NCBI GenBank assembly: GCA_029237695.1
Contig: CM055277.1
Span: 44,674,242 to 44,738,241 of the forward strand
Source of the DNA: Conchocele bisecta
Taxonomy: Eukaryota; Mollusca; Bivalvia; Lucinida; Thyasiridae
Length of the DNA stretch: 64,000 bases
Reading direction: 5' to 3'
Both the position numbers and the translations under genes were made by a program. The notes under the pieces are model-generated. The model searched no databases. It saw nothing but the letters and a program-made list of their open reading frames with translations, and was not told the origin of the DNA. Position 1 is the stretch's first letter. Each line of letters starts with the position of its first letter. This document shows, in pieces, positions 44,506 to 55,213 of this stretch.

Positions 44506-45104
44506 TATAAGTGATGGAAGGGACATAACACACAACGAACGCCCACACAGCCAGCCAATATGATTTTAATGACTCATTCGCCGCCATGGACTATATATCT
44601 TCAATTGTCTGTTCCAATGTTAGCACAGTGTTCAGTTTGCCCTCAGGTACATTTTTATCTTTGGCTCTTTTGTTACCTGGGAGTTGAACTGGGTTATTAC
44701 CCATTATAAAAGTAGTAAGCTTATTACTGATCCTACTGCTTTTGGGAGGGAGCCAAGTGATTCTGGTGTGGCGAGGAACTGGCATCAGATCAAGATTATT
44801 CTGATTTCAGGGCTGAATATATAGTTTTTGTATTGTAAATATTCAGTTCTGATTTTGGGATTTTCTCCCCATTTGTACATGTACTTGAACATGTACATGT
44901 ACTTGTACAGGTAATATATGGGATTTAGTACTAAACCCATTGACCCGGCCTTAAATGACCTTAGCTGTTTATAGGCCGTTAAACTCCAACACACAAACAC
45001 AGTGTTCATAGTGTTTTGTGTAAAATAGATGTAGATCCTGGTGCTATGGTTACATATGTAGTTATGAGCCGGCTCGTTTTCGGCTACAGTGTTTACGTAC
45101 ATGT
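44506..45104. other. Gene-free stretch
   Basis: Contains overlapping GTACATGTAC palindromes at 44875-44910. Nothing else recognised. Confidence 0.4.
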
Positions 45105-45235
45105 AGCTTTGACTGGAGAAATGGGGCCTATGGGTTTTGTGACCAGTGTAGATCCAGATCCCCTGTGCATCCGCACAATCTGATCAGTGTACGCACTGTT
45201 CACCATTCCATCAATGAAATGACCGTTATGCTGGT
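45105..45235 (+). repeat. Family F copy
   Basis: 'TTTGACTGGAGAAATGGGGC', 'GTGACCAGTGTAGATCCAGA', 'CATCCGCACAATCTGATCAG'. Confidence 0.6.
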
Positions 45236-45253
45236 AACAAGCAATATAAATCT

Positions 45254-45500
45254 TAACCCTTTGAACCCGAAAGCCCGCTATAGCGGTTTATGCAAACAGT
45301 GCAGATCCAGATGAGCCGGCTCGTAGCGAGCCGTCTCATCAGGATCTGCATTTTTTGCAAGTAATTTTCATATTTCTTAGAACAAAAACACCCCCTTTTC
45401 ATAAATGGACGAATCTGAAAATCATTTTGTGACCATTGGATTGGTCGGAACATTAGCATATCACAGTCCATTCCAGTTCCTTAGGGTTGAAAGGGTTAAA
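45254..45500. repeat. Family G piggyBac-like MITE (copy 3)
   Basis: TTAACCCTTTGAACCCGAAA to GGGTTGAAAGGGTTAA with TTAA on both flanks and the inner 'GAGCCGGCTCGTAGCGAGCC' hairpin. Confidence 0.75.
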
Positions 45501-45564
45501 CAGGCTCTATGAGTCTGCTATTTTGATGAGGTGCTACACTGGTCCCATATGCCCTATTTCTCCA

Positions 45565-45790
45565 GTCACATATGAGACACGCCATGTGATTTTGTAACTT
45601 CGGACATCTGCGTAATTTCATTAAATACGTTTACAAAATTTACAATATTTTGCATAAATAAAGTCAAAAGTTGACAACATTTTCAGACTACATGTATATG
45701 CGCACAATATAATTCCGCATGTACTTTGCAAATTTTCAACTTTTGACGCCATTTTCGGAAGGTACAACATCACACGGCGGTTCTCACATT
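45565..45790. repeat. Family I foldback MITE (copy 4)
   Basis: Left terminus 'TGAGACACGCCATGTGATTT', arms 'TTTACAATATTTTGCATAAA', a decayed central hairpin and right 'GGTACAACATCACACGGCGG'. Confidence 0.65.
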
Positions 45791-45919
45791 TGTGCGGGTT
45801 TGCATACGCTCACGATGGTTTTCAATTTCTGAATATGTTGTTCTGCTCGCAAATTAACAAATGCATGTAGTTAACGTAGTCCCAAACAAGAAATCAGTAA
45901 CACTGATTGATATACACAT

Positions 45920-46250
45920 CGAGAATAGTAGGTTAGTGCCGTGAATGGGAAAACATATCTGGCAAGGCTTAGGGAACGGGATGGACGAGTCCATCCCGTT
46001 TCCGTGCCGCGCCAGATATTTTCCCATTCACGGCACTAACCTACTATTCTATTTATCCCGTCAACATTACAAATAGCTTTAAAATACAAAAAGTATAACC
46101 CCAGTCGCATCCTCAAAATCGGAGAATCGACTAGTATGGCAACAGCACATATTCATACGCAGTGATTAGGTCGTATTGACAGGTTATCAAATGTTTCACG
46201 GCACCGAGTTTCACGGCACATACGCACTGTGTTAACGGGATAAATCAGTA
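45920..46250 (+). repeat. Family B composite MITE (copy 5)
   Basis: Hairpin with a shortened loop (GGATGGACGAGTCCATCC), then 'TTTATCCCGTCAACATTAC' to 'GTGTTAACGGGATAAA'. Contains 'GCAGTGATTAGGTCGTATTG'. Confidence 0.75.
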
Positions 46251-46264
46251 CTGAGTGATGTACA

Positions 46265-46450
46265 CATGTACAACTTTAACGCCAAAACCTTTAACGCAAA
46301 TGTCTAAGTCATTTAATGGATGGTGCCAAATAAGTACCTGAAGTTTCAAGCAAATCCGACTTCCGGTGACAGAGATAGTAGGTGGCCGAAAACTTTAACG
46401 CAACTCTCGGACAGACAGACGGACATACAGAGGGACAGACAGACGGGCAG
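46265..46450 (+). repeat. Family S repeat with GACA microsatellite tail
   Basis: 'AACTTTAACGCCAAAACC', 'GAAGTTTCAAGCAAATCCGA' and an imperfect GGACAGACAGACGG tail (46409-46464). Open frames here (CPSVCPSV.. or GQTDGQTE..) are microsatellite artefacts. Confidence 0.65.
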
Positions 46451-46579
46451 ACAGAGGGACAGACTATATGCATCCTGAAAATGTTTTTCGGGGTAGTTAC
46501 AATATCGTTACCGCGTTGCGACCAGTGGAGACCGAGATCATCATGCGCACAGGGCATACCGTACGGCATTCGTATGACT

Positions 46580-46830
46580 CTTAACCCTTTCAACCCGAAG
46601 GAACTGGAACGGACTGTGATATGCTAATGTTCCGACCAATCCAATGGTCACATAATTATTTTCAGATTCGTCCATTTATGAAAAGGGGGTGTTTTTGTTC
46701 TAAGAAATATTAAAATTACTTTCAAACAGTGCAGATCCTGATGAGACGGCTCGTTACGAGCCGGCTCATCTGGATCTGCACTTTTTGCATAAACTGATAT
46801 AGCGGGATTTCGGGTTCAAAGGGTTAAGGA
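46580..46830. repeat. Family G piggyBac-like MITE (copy 4, inverted)
   Basis: TTAACCCTTTCAACCCGAAG to GGGTTCAAAGGGTTAA, TTAA on both flanks. Confidence 0.75.
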
Positions 46831-46894
46831 AAATTGTTGATCCGTATCAGTCTACATGAGTGTTCTAGCTGTTCAGGAGCAGTCTCATTAAAAG

Positions 46895-47020
46895 GGCATA
46901 TCAGGATATTTTGAAGAAAAACTACTATAAAAAATAAAAACGTGTTTTCATCATGGCGTGTGTAAAGTGGTTTAATTGAAGGTACATGTATGTGACGATA
47001 CTAGGACCGCTGCATTTTTA
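46895..47020 (-). repeat. Family O fragment
   Basis: 'AAAAACGTGTTTTCATCATG', 'GTGTAAAGTGGTTTAATTGA' and 'GACGATACTAGGACCGCTG' match one arm of 42450-42985. Confidence 0.6.
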
Positions 47021-47029
47021 ATATAGGAA

Positions 47030-47385
47030 TGACTGGCCTTTTTGCGGAATTTATCGGGGTATAAACTTGGAAAAGTCTCGGGAATACTGGACGAAGGCCG
47101 GAAGGCCTCGTCCAGTATTCCCGCGACTTTTCCAAGTTTATATCCCCGATAAATTCCACAAAACGGCCATTCATTCCTTATAATTCCAGCATTTGAAATA
47201 AATTCATGAAGAAAATGTGTTTATTTTCCGTTTTCTTAAGAATTATTTTAACTGCGCCTCACGGTTACGGAAAGTAGTTCGGCGTGGGAGTTTACTGTGA
47301 TATAAATTTTGGACAGAGACTTGCTACGGGCCAATCAAATGTTAGGAATTGTGTAAATATTTTTGTGCTGGAATTATAAGCTAGA
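47030..47385 (+). repeat. Family A composite MITE (copy 3)
   Basis: Hairpin 'GGAATGACTGGCC'..'GGCCATTCATTCC' followed by the ATAATTCCAGCA..TGCTGGAATTAT module. Confidence 0.8.
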
Positions 47386-47489
47386 TGGCCGTATGTCGCG
47401 CCCGCCACCGCATTTGATAGTACTAAACGAGCTTTAATAGTACACCAATGTGCCGACTATATGGAGCTGTCCGCCAACGGGCGCGACAA

Positions 47490-47830
47490 AGAAAAAGGTA
47501 ATTTGACCTTGACATTGGGCACAGGGGCCGCACGGGTTGGGCATAGAATGAAAATATGGATGATGATAAAGACAGATGTGAAGTTTCGATTAAATTGGCG
47601 AAGCGGTTTCAGAGATATTGTGTTCTTTAACTTTAACCTCAATGCGAAAAACGTTAATATAAATTTCAAAGTAGTTTGACCTTGGCATTGGGCACAGGAG
47701 TCGCACGGGTGGGGCGTATAATGAAAATATGGATCATAATAAACACCCATGTGAAGTTTTGAGTGAATTGGCGGAGCGGTTTCAGAGATATAGTGTTTTT
47801 AAAAACTTTAACTAAAAACTTTAACCCGGA
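47490..47830 (+). repeat. Family S repeat, two tandem copies
   Basis: 'TTTGACCTTGACATTGGGCA' at 47501 and 'TTTGACCTTGGCATTGGGCA' at 47678, each followed by 'GGGC.TA.AATGAAAATATG' and 'GTGAAGTTT' modules. About 175-bp period. Confidence 0.7.
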
Positions 47831-47864
47831 CGCACATGCGTTTTCATAGTCCTGTGTAACGTGG

Positions 47865-48110
47865 GTTAACCCTTTCAACACCACATACCTCTATATAGAC
47901 AATGTTTGCAAACAGTGCAGATCCAGATGAGCCGGCTCGTAACGAGCCGTCTCATCAGGATCTCCACTGTTTGTTAATAGTTATCAAATTTGAAAATAAA
48001 TACCCTTTCTGAAGAATGGAATAGCCTGAAAATTTGAATGGACCAATGAAATAGCGTGAAACATAGGCATGGAACATCCTATTAAGTTACTTGGTGTTGA
48101 AATGGTTAAT
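47865..48110. repeat. Family G piggyBac-like MITE (copy 5, diverged)
   Basis: TTAACCCTTTCAACACCACA to 'GGTGTTGAAATGGTTAA' with the 'GAGCCGGCTCGTAACGAGCC' hairpin. More substitutions than copies 2-4. Confidence 0.7.
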
Positions 48111-48145
48111 TGAAGATAGTAAACGATACGAGTAGCTTACCTTAG

Positions 48146-48503
48146 AACTGCTTCCGGGATATCTGCGTTTAGTATAGAGACACTTTCAAAATATGTTGCC
48201 TACAATGACTTCTGTTCAGCCCAAGAGAGCAAAAGCAACGACTATGCCAGCTCGATTCATCATACCGTTCTGAACATGAATCCGGTTTTGATAAATCGAA
48301 TCGGGTGGGACAGTTTTAGAATTGGCAGAATCTGTCGGTTTGACTTCGGATGCCACATAGTGATACAATGTCAATACGATACACAGTTACATTACGTCAA
48401 ACCGACAATTTACGGCAATGATAACGTCAACGTTGTCACAGAAGTACATGTAGTTCTCGAGGCAGTTGCTCGTTATTTTCAAAGTTATCTAATCTATTTA
48501 TAA
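48146..48503 (+). CDS. Orphan open frame / possible exon
   Basis: The frame is open from 48123 to 48503 and reads TASGISAFSIETLSKYVAYN.., ..SIHHTVLNMNPVLINRIGW.. in its first part, with balanced, protein-like composition. A possible 3' splice site ('GAGTAGCTTACCTTAG') precedes it. No domain is recognised. The last third becomes more repeat-like. It might be an internal exon, a decayed gene piece or chance. Confidence 0.2.
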
Positions 48504-48506
48504 GAA

Positions 48507-48610
48507 CATGACTCGTTTCACTAAACCTTCTGCGATAGTAAAGTTCGTATGAAGATGTATATGCATTTACTTTTCCACTCACGAAGTTGACAGAGACTAT
48601 CGTATTGTAC
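48507..48610. repeat. Family C-like hairpin fragment
   Basis: 'GACTCGTTTCACTAAACC', 'GATAGTAAAGTTCG' and 'GACAGAGACTATCG' give an imperfect inverted pair with a family C-like left end. Confidence 0.4.
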
Positions 48611-48911
48611 AGTTCAGACACACATACGTGTACATGTGCCTACAATCGATACAGCGGAATCGGTTTAGCTCGAGTGACCTGCAAAAATAAAGCACATACA
48701 TTTTGCATATTTGTTGTCGAGGTCATTGTGAACTATTTTGTAGGTGGTGCAAGTTTTTAATATTTTTAATATGTCAATATAAAATGGCTGGTTTCCAAGA
48801 TGTCCGCCAAAATGTTGAATAAATTGAATGTGTCGAAGACTTGTAATTTCTATTGCGATAATAGAAACAACGACTATTGTGGGCGGCCATTTTGAAATTT
48901 GCATGTATATA

Positions 48912-49255
48912 TAGAATAGTAGGTTAGTGCCGTGAATGGGAAAACATATCTGGCAAGGCTCAGGAAACGGGATGGGCGAGGCTTTACCGAGCACATCCCG
49001 TTTCCGTGCCGCGCCAGATATGTTTTCCCATTCTCGGCACTAACCTACTATTCTATTTATCCCGTCAACAGCTACAAATGGCTGTAAAATGCAAAAATTG
49101 TATTGACTGGATATCAAAAATGTTTCACGGCACCGTGTTTCACGGCACATACGCACTGTGTTGACGGCACATACGCACTGTGTTGACGGCACATACGCAC
49201 TGTGTTGACCTGTGTTGACGGCACATACGCACTGTGTTGACGGGATAAAACAATT
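48912..49255 (+). repeat. Family B composite MITE (copy 6) with amplified end
   Basis: Full hairpin, then TTTATCCCGTCAACAGC.., and a right end in which the 22-bp 'GGCACATACGCACTGTGTTG' unit is repeated four times before GACGGGATAAA. Confidence 0.8.
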
Positions 49256-49524
49256 TTTGCATCCAGTATTATTCTTATTAATAGATACTTTCATCATATC
49301 AGAATACATCAGTATTTCTATTTTTGGACCATATACTATGGCGGACATGTCTAACCCCATTGCTATTGACTGACAGCTTGGAAATCAGCCATTGTGTGAC
49401 CTAGCTACATGGACATTGACAACAGCGTATAGATTTATTTTGTGTGACCCAAATAACTTGTGTGAACGGTTTAGTGCTTTAATCCAGCATGTCATGAGCT
49501 TTTTGTTCAAACGACATCGTACGG

Positions 49525-49795
49525 AGACTCGCACGGGATGTATAATTCTTTTTTTTATTAATTCGTTCCCACGAAATAACAATTCGTTCCCACGAAATAA
49601 CAATCCGTTCCACGAAATAACAATTCGTTCGCATGAATTAACAATTCGTTCCCGTGGGAACGAATTGTTATTTCGTGGGAACGAATTGTTAAATTGAGGG
49701 AACGAATTGTTAAATTGTAGGAACGAATTGTTATTTCATGGGAACGAATTAATAAAAAAAATCCATGTCCTCTGCGGGGCTCCGTAACATCGCTA
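49525..49795. repeat. Family E foldback
   Basis: 'GACTCGCACGGGATGTATAA' at the left and 'CATGTCCTCTGCGGGGCTCC' at the right; four units on the left arm and five on the right around TTCCCGTGGGAA. Confidence 0.85.
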
Positions 49796-49909
49796 CTAAT
49801 TATTTGACCACATCTATTGTTGGAACACCTGTCTATCTAATTTGTAGTGTTACACACACATGAACTGTTTAACCGTACAATGTTTAGTGAAACTGGCCCC
49901 TGGCCTATA

Positions 49910-50365
49910 CTTTAAAGGTACATGCCCACTAGATGGGTTATAATATAGCGAGACTGATAGTTCTGTATATTCTGCAGATATGGCATATTCTGGCAAACTA
50001 AACATTCATTCACCATGACCCCACGTATTAATTGGCATTATTATACATTTTATATCAGACGTAAATTTATTCTCTATATTTATTTTTTGATGTACAATGA
50101 TGATACTTTGTAATCTGTCGAAAATATTCTTTTTTCAGGTGACGCATTTAATAAGTATAAATAATTAAAAAATATCATGCCTCATTTGCATATGAAAATA
50201 GCCTGATACCACCGCGAGTCAGTATCAGTAAAAACTATTACTAAATAATATATCTGTATAGTGGGCACTTGTACTTTTTAGAACTGGTGGAATAGTGACA
50301 CAAGTATACACTTATTTAATTTCTATTTAATTGTGCCTACTGAGTGGGCATGTACCTTTAATGTG
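49910..50365 (+). repeat. Family H element (nearly full length)
   Basis: 'AAAGGTACATGCCCACTAGA' to 'TACTGAGTGGGCATGTACCT'. The ATCAGGGGCGATAACCGTG core is deleted, otherwise all modules are in order. Confidence 0.75.
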
Positions 50366-50494
50366 GCTTCTATAAATGTAAAGGAATCTTCATGAGAGAC
50401 ATCGGTTTAATGAGCGTTTGCTAGTATAGATCATGATCAGCTAGCCCCCGGCTGAGAAACCGACATTTAACGTCATTGTCAATACAATGTAACT

Positions 50495-50705
50495 CTATAT
50501 GTGGCTGTGGCTGGAGAAATGGGGCTTATGGGATATGTAACCAGTGTAGCTCCTGATCAAATATCACACTGCTGTAGCCTAATAACAATCTGTAATGGCG
50601 AACAGTGCAGATCCCGATCAGACTGTGCGGATGCACAGGCTGATCTGGATATACACTGGTCGCAAAACCCATAAGCCCCAGTTCTCCAGTCATAGCCACA
50701 TACAT
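50495..50705. repeat. Family F copy
   Basis: 'GGCTGTGGCTGGAGAAATGG', 'GATCCCGATCAGACTGTGCG', 'ATAAGCCCCAGTTCTCCAGT'. Ends are inverted with respect to each other. Confidence 0.7.
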
Positions 50706-50824
50706 TGTAGGATTAGAACAACTCGTTTTGATTATAGAACTTATGGTACACATACGTGACTGAATGCGTAGGCCAGCCTGATCCGGGGCTATGTTGCTTG
50801 CAAACTAAACGTTGTACCGTACAT

Positions 50825-51215
50825 CTTCAAGGTGTATGATCACGTGGTACTAACAACAACAACAACAACAAGTACTGAAATTTCCAGAATCCATCTGATT
50901 CAAAGTACGTATTCTTTTATAGTGACCTTATTACGTAACGGAATTTGATGAAATAAGGAGCATCAAACGCGTCTTGTTAAGCTGCATTTGGTGGTCTCTG
51001 TATTTTGGCCCAAACACTGAAATCGATTCTTCGACAAAACGACATAAGTCTGTGCCAAACTCCCTGGACCACCAAATGCAGCTCGTGAAGACGCGTTTGC
51101 TGCGCCATATTTCATAAAAATCCGTTTCATATTAAGGAAAATATAAAATAATACTTTCAAGGTTTCAACACTTTCAGCCACTGTTGTTGTTGTTATAACC
51201 ACGTGATCATGCACC
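50825..51215. repeat. Family P foldback element
   Basis: Arms pair from 'CAAGGTGTATGATCACGTGG' (left) with 'CCACGTGATCATGCACCTTG' (right). Next come AACAACAACA / GTTGTTGTTG, then 'AAACGCGTCTTGTTAAGCTG' / 'CAGCTCGTGAAGACGCGTTT', around an unpaired centre. The only copy in the window. Confidence 0.8.
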
Positions 51216-51224
51216 TTGATGTTG

Positions 51225-51524
51225 TCAACCGGCAGCCCAACTATACGTTCTGTCGTTAGATACAGTTAACTGATATGGCGTTCTTCTTCTGCATGACAAA
51301 CATATACTTAGTATACATGTATACCTGTTTGTCATGGCGGCTCGCCATTGTAATAAATATTCGCAATGAAACGAAATGAATCTCAGATTATATATAGCAA
51401 CGAATGAACGAAATAAACGAACCAATATCTTAGTGGTGGATTCGTATAGTCTTTCTGAAACCATATGCAGAGATGCATATTCTGATTTACTTTCATTTAG
51501 TTTATTTCAATTGGAGTTACATAT
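51225..51524. other. Gene-free stretch with short inverted repeat
   Basis: 'CATGACAAACATATAC' and 'GTATACCTGTTTGTCATG' (51292-51336) pair imperfectly; TGATATGGCG / CGGCTCGCCA flanks differ. Nothing else recognised. Confidence 0.4.
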
Positions 51525-51955
51525 ACTTATAATTCCAGCACAAAAATATTTACACAATTCCCTAATATTTGATTGGTCCGTAGCAAGTATCTGTCCAAAA
51601 TTTATATCCCAGTAAACTCCCATGCCGAACTACTTTCCGTAACCGTCAGGCGCAGTTAAAATAATTCTTAAGAAAACGGAAAATAAACACATTTTCTTGA
51701 TGAATTTATTTAAAATGCTGGAATTATATGGAATGAATGGCATTTTTGTGGAATTTACCGGGGATATAAACTTGGAAAAGTCGCGGGAATACTGGACGAG
51801 GCCTTAAAAAATTACAATTTTCGAAAAAAAAATAAAAACAAAAAATTTTGTTTCTGATTTTTTTTCTCGAAAATTGTAATTTTGTATCGCTTCGTTCAGT
51901 ATTCCCGCGACTTTATACCCCGATAAATTCCACAAAAAGGCCATTCATTCCTATA
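51525..51955 (-). repeat. Family A composite MITE (copy 4) with inserted hairpin
   Basis: Order inverted relative to copies 2, 3 and 5. The loop, normally GGCCTTCCGGCC, holds about 90 bp of another hairpin ('AAAATTACAATTTTCGAAAA' / 'TTCTCGAAAATTGTAATTTT'). The right arm also lacks part of the TTCCAAGTTTATA segment. Confidence 0.75.
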
Positions 51956-52284
51956 GTAGAGCAAACAATACACACATGTACATACAGTGGGTTCACATGA
52001 ACATAATTAGTAACCAAGCTTCGTACACAGCTTATACGAATTTATTTTTACGGAATGTGAAAGTAAAATGGCAGTAATCCTGATTTTCTTACGATAAATG
52101 CTTACCACATCAAGGGAGGAACCATGCATTTGGGTTAGGTGCCGTTTGCCCTACCGCCAAACCATTTCACCAACATAACACAACATAAATCCAAACGTAC
52201 GGTTCCTCCTTGCATATAAAACCATCAACTACTCTAACTCTAATAAAGTTCTACGTGATTAGTTTTCATATGTGACTCAACCCA

Positions 52285-52510
52285 GGGGCCCGTTTCACTA
52301 AGCTTCGTACGACTAAGAAGTTCGTAAGTGCAAATTTTGGATCGTCTGGAAATTAAAACTGATGGATTTACATTTATTGAGCATAGGCTGCATATGCAGC
52401 CTATGCTCAATAAATGTAAATCCAATAATTGTTTACAAGAAAACATTGCTAATGTGAAATTTACAGACTATCATAATTTTGCACTAAAGTTTAGTGAAAC
52501 GGGCCCCTGT
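52285..52510 (+). repeat. Family C foldback MITE (copy 6)
   Basis: 'GGGCCCGTTTCACTAAGCTT' to 'TTTAGTGAAACGGGCCCC', so here the terminal GGGCCC is preserved on both sides. Inner AGGCTGCATATGCAGCCT palindrome. Confidence 0.8.
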
Positions 52511-52524
52511 AGTTTTTCTCCTGC

Positions 52525-52715
52525 TATACAATGTGACTGTGACTGTGACTGGAGAAATGACGCTTCCGGGATTTGCAACTAGTGTAGATCCCGATCAAAT
52601 AGCACACTCATGTAGCCTGATAACGCTCTACATTGCGGATTCACAGGCTGATCTGGATCTACACTGATCTCAAAACCCGCAAGTCCCATTTCCCCAGTCA
52701 CAGCCACAAATTAGC
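52525..52715. repeat. Family F copy
   Basis: 'GTGACTGTGACTGGAGAAAT', 'GTAGATCCCGATCAAATAGC', 'AGGCTGATCTGGATCTACAC', 'CCCCAGTCACAGCC'. Confidence 0.65.
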
Positions 52716-52817
52716 TCTAGAACTTTCTGGTACCCCCTGGTACCGCCAGGTACAACAACGTTCGACCCACCGCCAACAGTTAAACTATAAAGACAACAAT
52801 ACGGCCGGCTCTGGAAG

Positions 52818-53032
52818 TACAGTGGGACCTCCCTAAACCGGACACACTGGAATGTCCAGGGTGTCCGGTTTAGAGAGGTTCCACTGTAATTATTAACCAC
52901 TTCATAAACATGTTTTGTCATTTTCAATCACGAACAGGCTCGACAATGAAACACACTACAGTGAAACCTATCTAAATTAAACACAATGGGGTACCCGGAG
53001 AGTCCGGTTTAGAGAGGTTCCACTGTACCTCC
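52818..53032. repeat. Two pogo/Tigger-like hairpins
   Basis: 52818-52890: TACAGTGGGACCTCCCTAAA to 'TTTAGAGAGGTTCCACTGTA', a 70-bp hairpin flanked by TA on both sides, as for Tc1-mariner superfamily target sites. 52958-53029: a second with 'CAGTGAAACCTATCTAAA' and 'TTTAGAGAGGTTCCACTGTA'. Confidence 0.7.
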
Positions 53033-53309
53033 CTTGTATCGCCGTGTTTCGCCGATACCTATTTCTAAAATGATTCATACTTTCCGTAAACGACGTTGAA
53101 AACAATACAGGGGAAATTCAACGCTCATAATACAGGATTCAATTCCTCATGAGCGTGGCAACTTTAGACGTCATTGACGAAGTCTTATAGCATTTAATTC
53201 GAAAACTAATTTAATGCAAAGCACGGCGATACGATACGTATGGTAAATATCTATATCTCTCTTGGTATATGGAAACGTCATATGACGCCTCTACTCGCAA
53301 GGGCAAGCT
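53033..53309. other. Gene-free stretch
   Basis: A short hairpin 'CAACGCTCATAATAC' / 'CTCATGAGCGTGGC' is near 53119-53160. Otherwise nothing recognised. Confidence 0.4.
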
Positions 53310-53775
53310 TATTAAAGGTGCATGCCCACTCAGATGGCACAAACTGTTCTTTATATCAGATACATCATCTGAGACATTTTCTGGCAAAAGAAAAATTCAT
53401 TCACCATTACCACCGATACATGTATCAGGGGCGATAACCGTGTTTCCTTAAAATGTTAACGTACATTACTATTAATCTCTGTTTTTATGTTTTGCTGCGC
53501 AATGATCATACCTTATTATCTATCGAAAATATTATTTTTTTCAGATGACGCATTTAACTAGTATAAATAATTAAAAAATATCATGCCACATTTGCATTTG
53601 AAAATAGCCTGATACCACCGCGAGTCACTATCATTAAACTTATTAAAATCATTATATCTGTATAGCGGGCACTCGTAATTTGTAGAACTGGTGGAATAGT
53701 GACACAATTATACACTTATTTAATTCCTATAAAGAACAGTGTGTGCCCACTGAGTGGGCATGTACATTTAAAGGT
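53310..53775 (+). repeat. Family H element (near full length)
   Basis: 'AAAGGTGCATGCCCACTCAG' to 'CCACTGAGTGGGCATGTACA', including the ATCAGGGGCGATAACCGTGT core. Confidence 0.8.
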
Positions 53776-54805
53776 ACATGCCCACTCAGTAGGCACAAAC
53801 TGTTCTTTATATCAGAGACATCATCTGAGAAATTTTCTGTCAATATAAACATTCATTCACCATTACCCCATGTATTGCTTGACATTATTATACATATTGC
53901 ATCAGACGTAACTTTCCACACTGGTATCAGCAGTCTTTAAAATGTTAATTAGAGGTTAATACGTGGCTTGTTTGATATCGGCCTAGGTATTGGCCCGAGG
54001 TAACTTGGTATCAGCCTGAGACCGAAAGTCGAAGGCTGATACCAAGTTACCGAGGGACGATACCTAGGCCGATATAAAACAAGACACATATTAACGTCTT
54101 TATTACTTAGATTACTTAGATATCAATTTCAATATCAATCATCCGGTAGTTGTGATAATCCTATATTAAAATATATACCGTTATCCATGATTGAATGATG
54201 AAATACAGAGCCTACACATTTAAATTCCCGGCATCTGTCAAAATTTACGCAGCCGATGAAGTAAACATACGCAATGCGCATGCCCAAAGAAACTGGTTTA
54301 TTATGCGCGCGAGACATGGTATCGGACTGGAAACGGCGGTATCAGACTAGTAACGATGGTATCAGACTAGAAATGGCAGTATCAGACTAGAAGTTTCAGT
54401 ATCAGACTGGAAAACACGCCGTATCAGCCTGGACTGTGTATGTTATTGCTGTAGGCAAATACAGGCGATTTCTAGGCAAAAATTGATATCTAAGTAATAA
54501 CGGACATTACTATTTATACTCTGTATTTATTTTTTTGATGTGAAATTATCATATAATATAATCTGTCGAAAGTATTATTTTTTACGGTGACGCATTTAAT
54601 TAGTATAAATAATTAAAAAATAACATGCCTCATTTGCATATGGAAATAACCTGATACCAACGCGCGTCATAAGTATTACTAAATTATTATATCTGTATAG
54701 CGGGCACTCGTAATCTTTAGAACTGGTGGAATAGTGACACAATTATACACTTATTTAATTCATATAAAGAACATTTTGTACCTACTGAGTGGGCATGTAC
54801 CTTCA
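53765..54805 (+). repeat. Family H element split by a later insertion
   Basis: The 5' part (53770-53946) and 3' part (54495-54805) join into one H copy at 'AAAATGTTAA|CGGACATTAC'. The 550-bp insert (53947-54494) is described separately. This copy abuts 53310-53775 head to tail at 'GTACATTTAAAGGTACATGC'. Confidence 0.8.
53947..54494. mobile_element. Insertion with hairpin and 'GTATCAGACTGG' tandem
   Basis: Inside the H copy. It contains a long hairpin (53982-54076: 'GATATCGGCCTAGGTATTGG' ..'TACCTAGGCCGATAT'), a short tandem of about six 'GGTATCAGACTAGAAACGGC' type units (54315-54430), and terminal-type inverted 'TTACTTAGATATCAATTT' (54114) / 'AAATTGATATCTAAGTAA' (54481). Class unknown. Confidence 0.6.
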
Positions 54806-54864
54806 AGAACAGCGTGTGGGACCACGTGATTTCAGAACGGCATGGCGTCATGGTTTCAGATAGA

Positions 54865-54985
54865 TTTGTGACTGTGACTGGAGAAATGGGGCTTATGGGT
54901 TTTGCGACCAGTGTAGATCCAGATCAGCCTGCGCATCCGCACAGGCTTATCAGGATCTGCACTATTCGCCATTCCGAAAATATCG
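54865..54985 (+). repeat. Family F copy (clean)
   Basis: 'GTGACTGTGACTGGAGAAAT', 'GTGTAGATCCAGATCAGCCT', 'CATCCGCACAGGCTTATCAG', 'GATCTGCACTATTCGCCATT'. One of the best-preserved copies. Confidence 0.7.
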
Positions 54986-55094
54986 AGCACGTCATCATAC
55001 AAAATAAACGGCTCTCGATTATTCGTGAATGTTATAAGGTTTTGTAAAGACCGTTTGGTGTAAGTATAATTTATTTGGGACCGTACATGTAATT

Positions 55095-55210
55095 GTGCAC
55101 GAGGTTGTCCGGTTAGCCTAATTGCTAACGAGCGCGCTTATCATCACTGCGGTCTGCGTTTGATCCGCGGTCGGGCTGTATGTGAGGTGCTATGGTGGGT
55201 TTCCTCATAC
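55095..55210 (+). repeat. tRNA-derived SINE remnant
   Basis: 'GTCCGGTTAGCCTAATTGCT' followed about 30 bp later by 'GCGTTTGATCCGCGGTCGGG' resembles a degenerate A box / B box pair of a tRNA-type polymerase III promoter. A short tail ('GTGGGTTTCCTCATACATT') follows. The cloverleaf cannot be folded well, so it is a SINE head, not a working tRNA gene. Confidence 0.5.
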
Positions 55211-55213
55211 ATT

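Noticed and set aside
46309..46627. CPSVCPSV.. and GQTDGQTE.. frames
   Set aside because: GACA/GGAC microsatellite translations.
55095..55210. tRNA gene
   Set aside because: Only degenerate A/B box-like pieces; no foldable cloverleaf. Kept as a SINE remnant.
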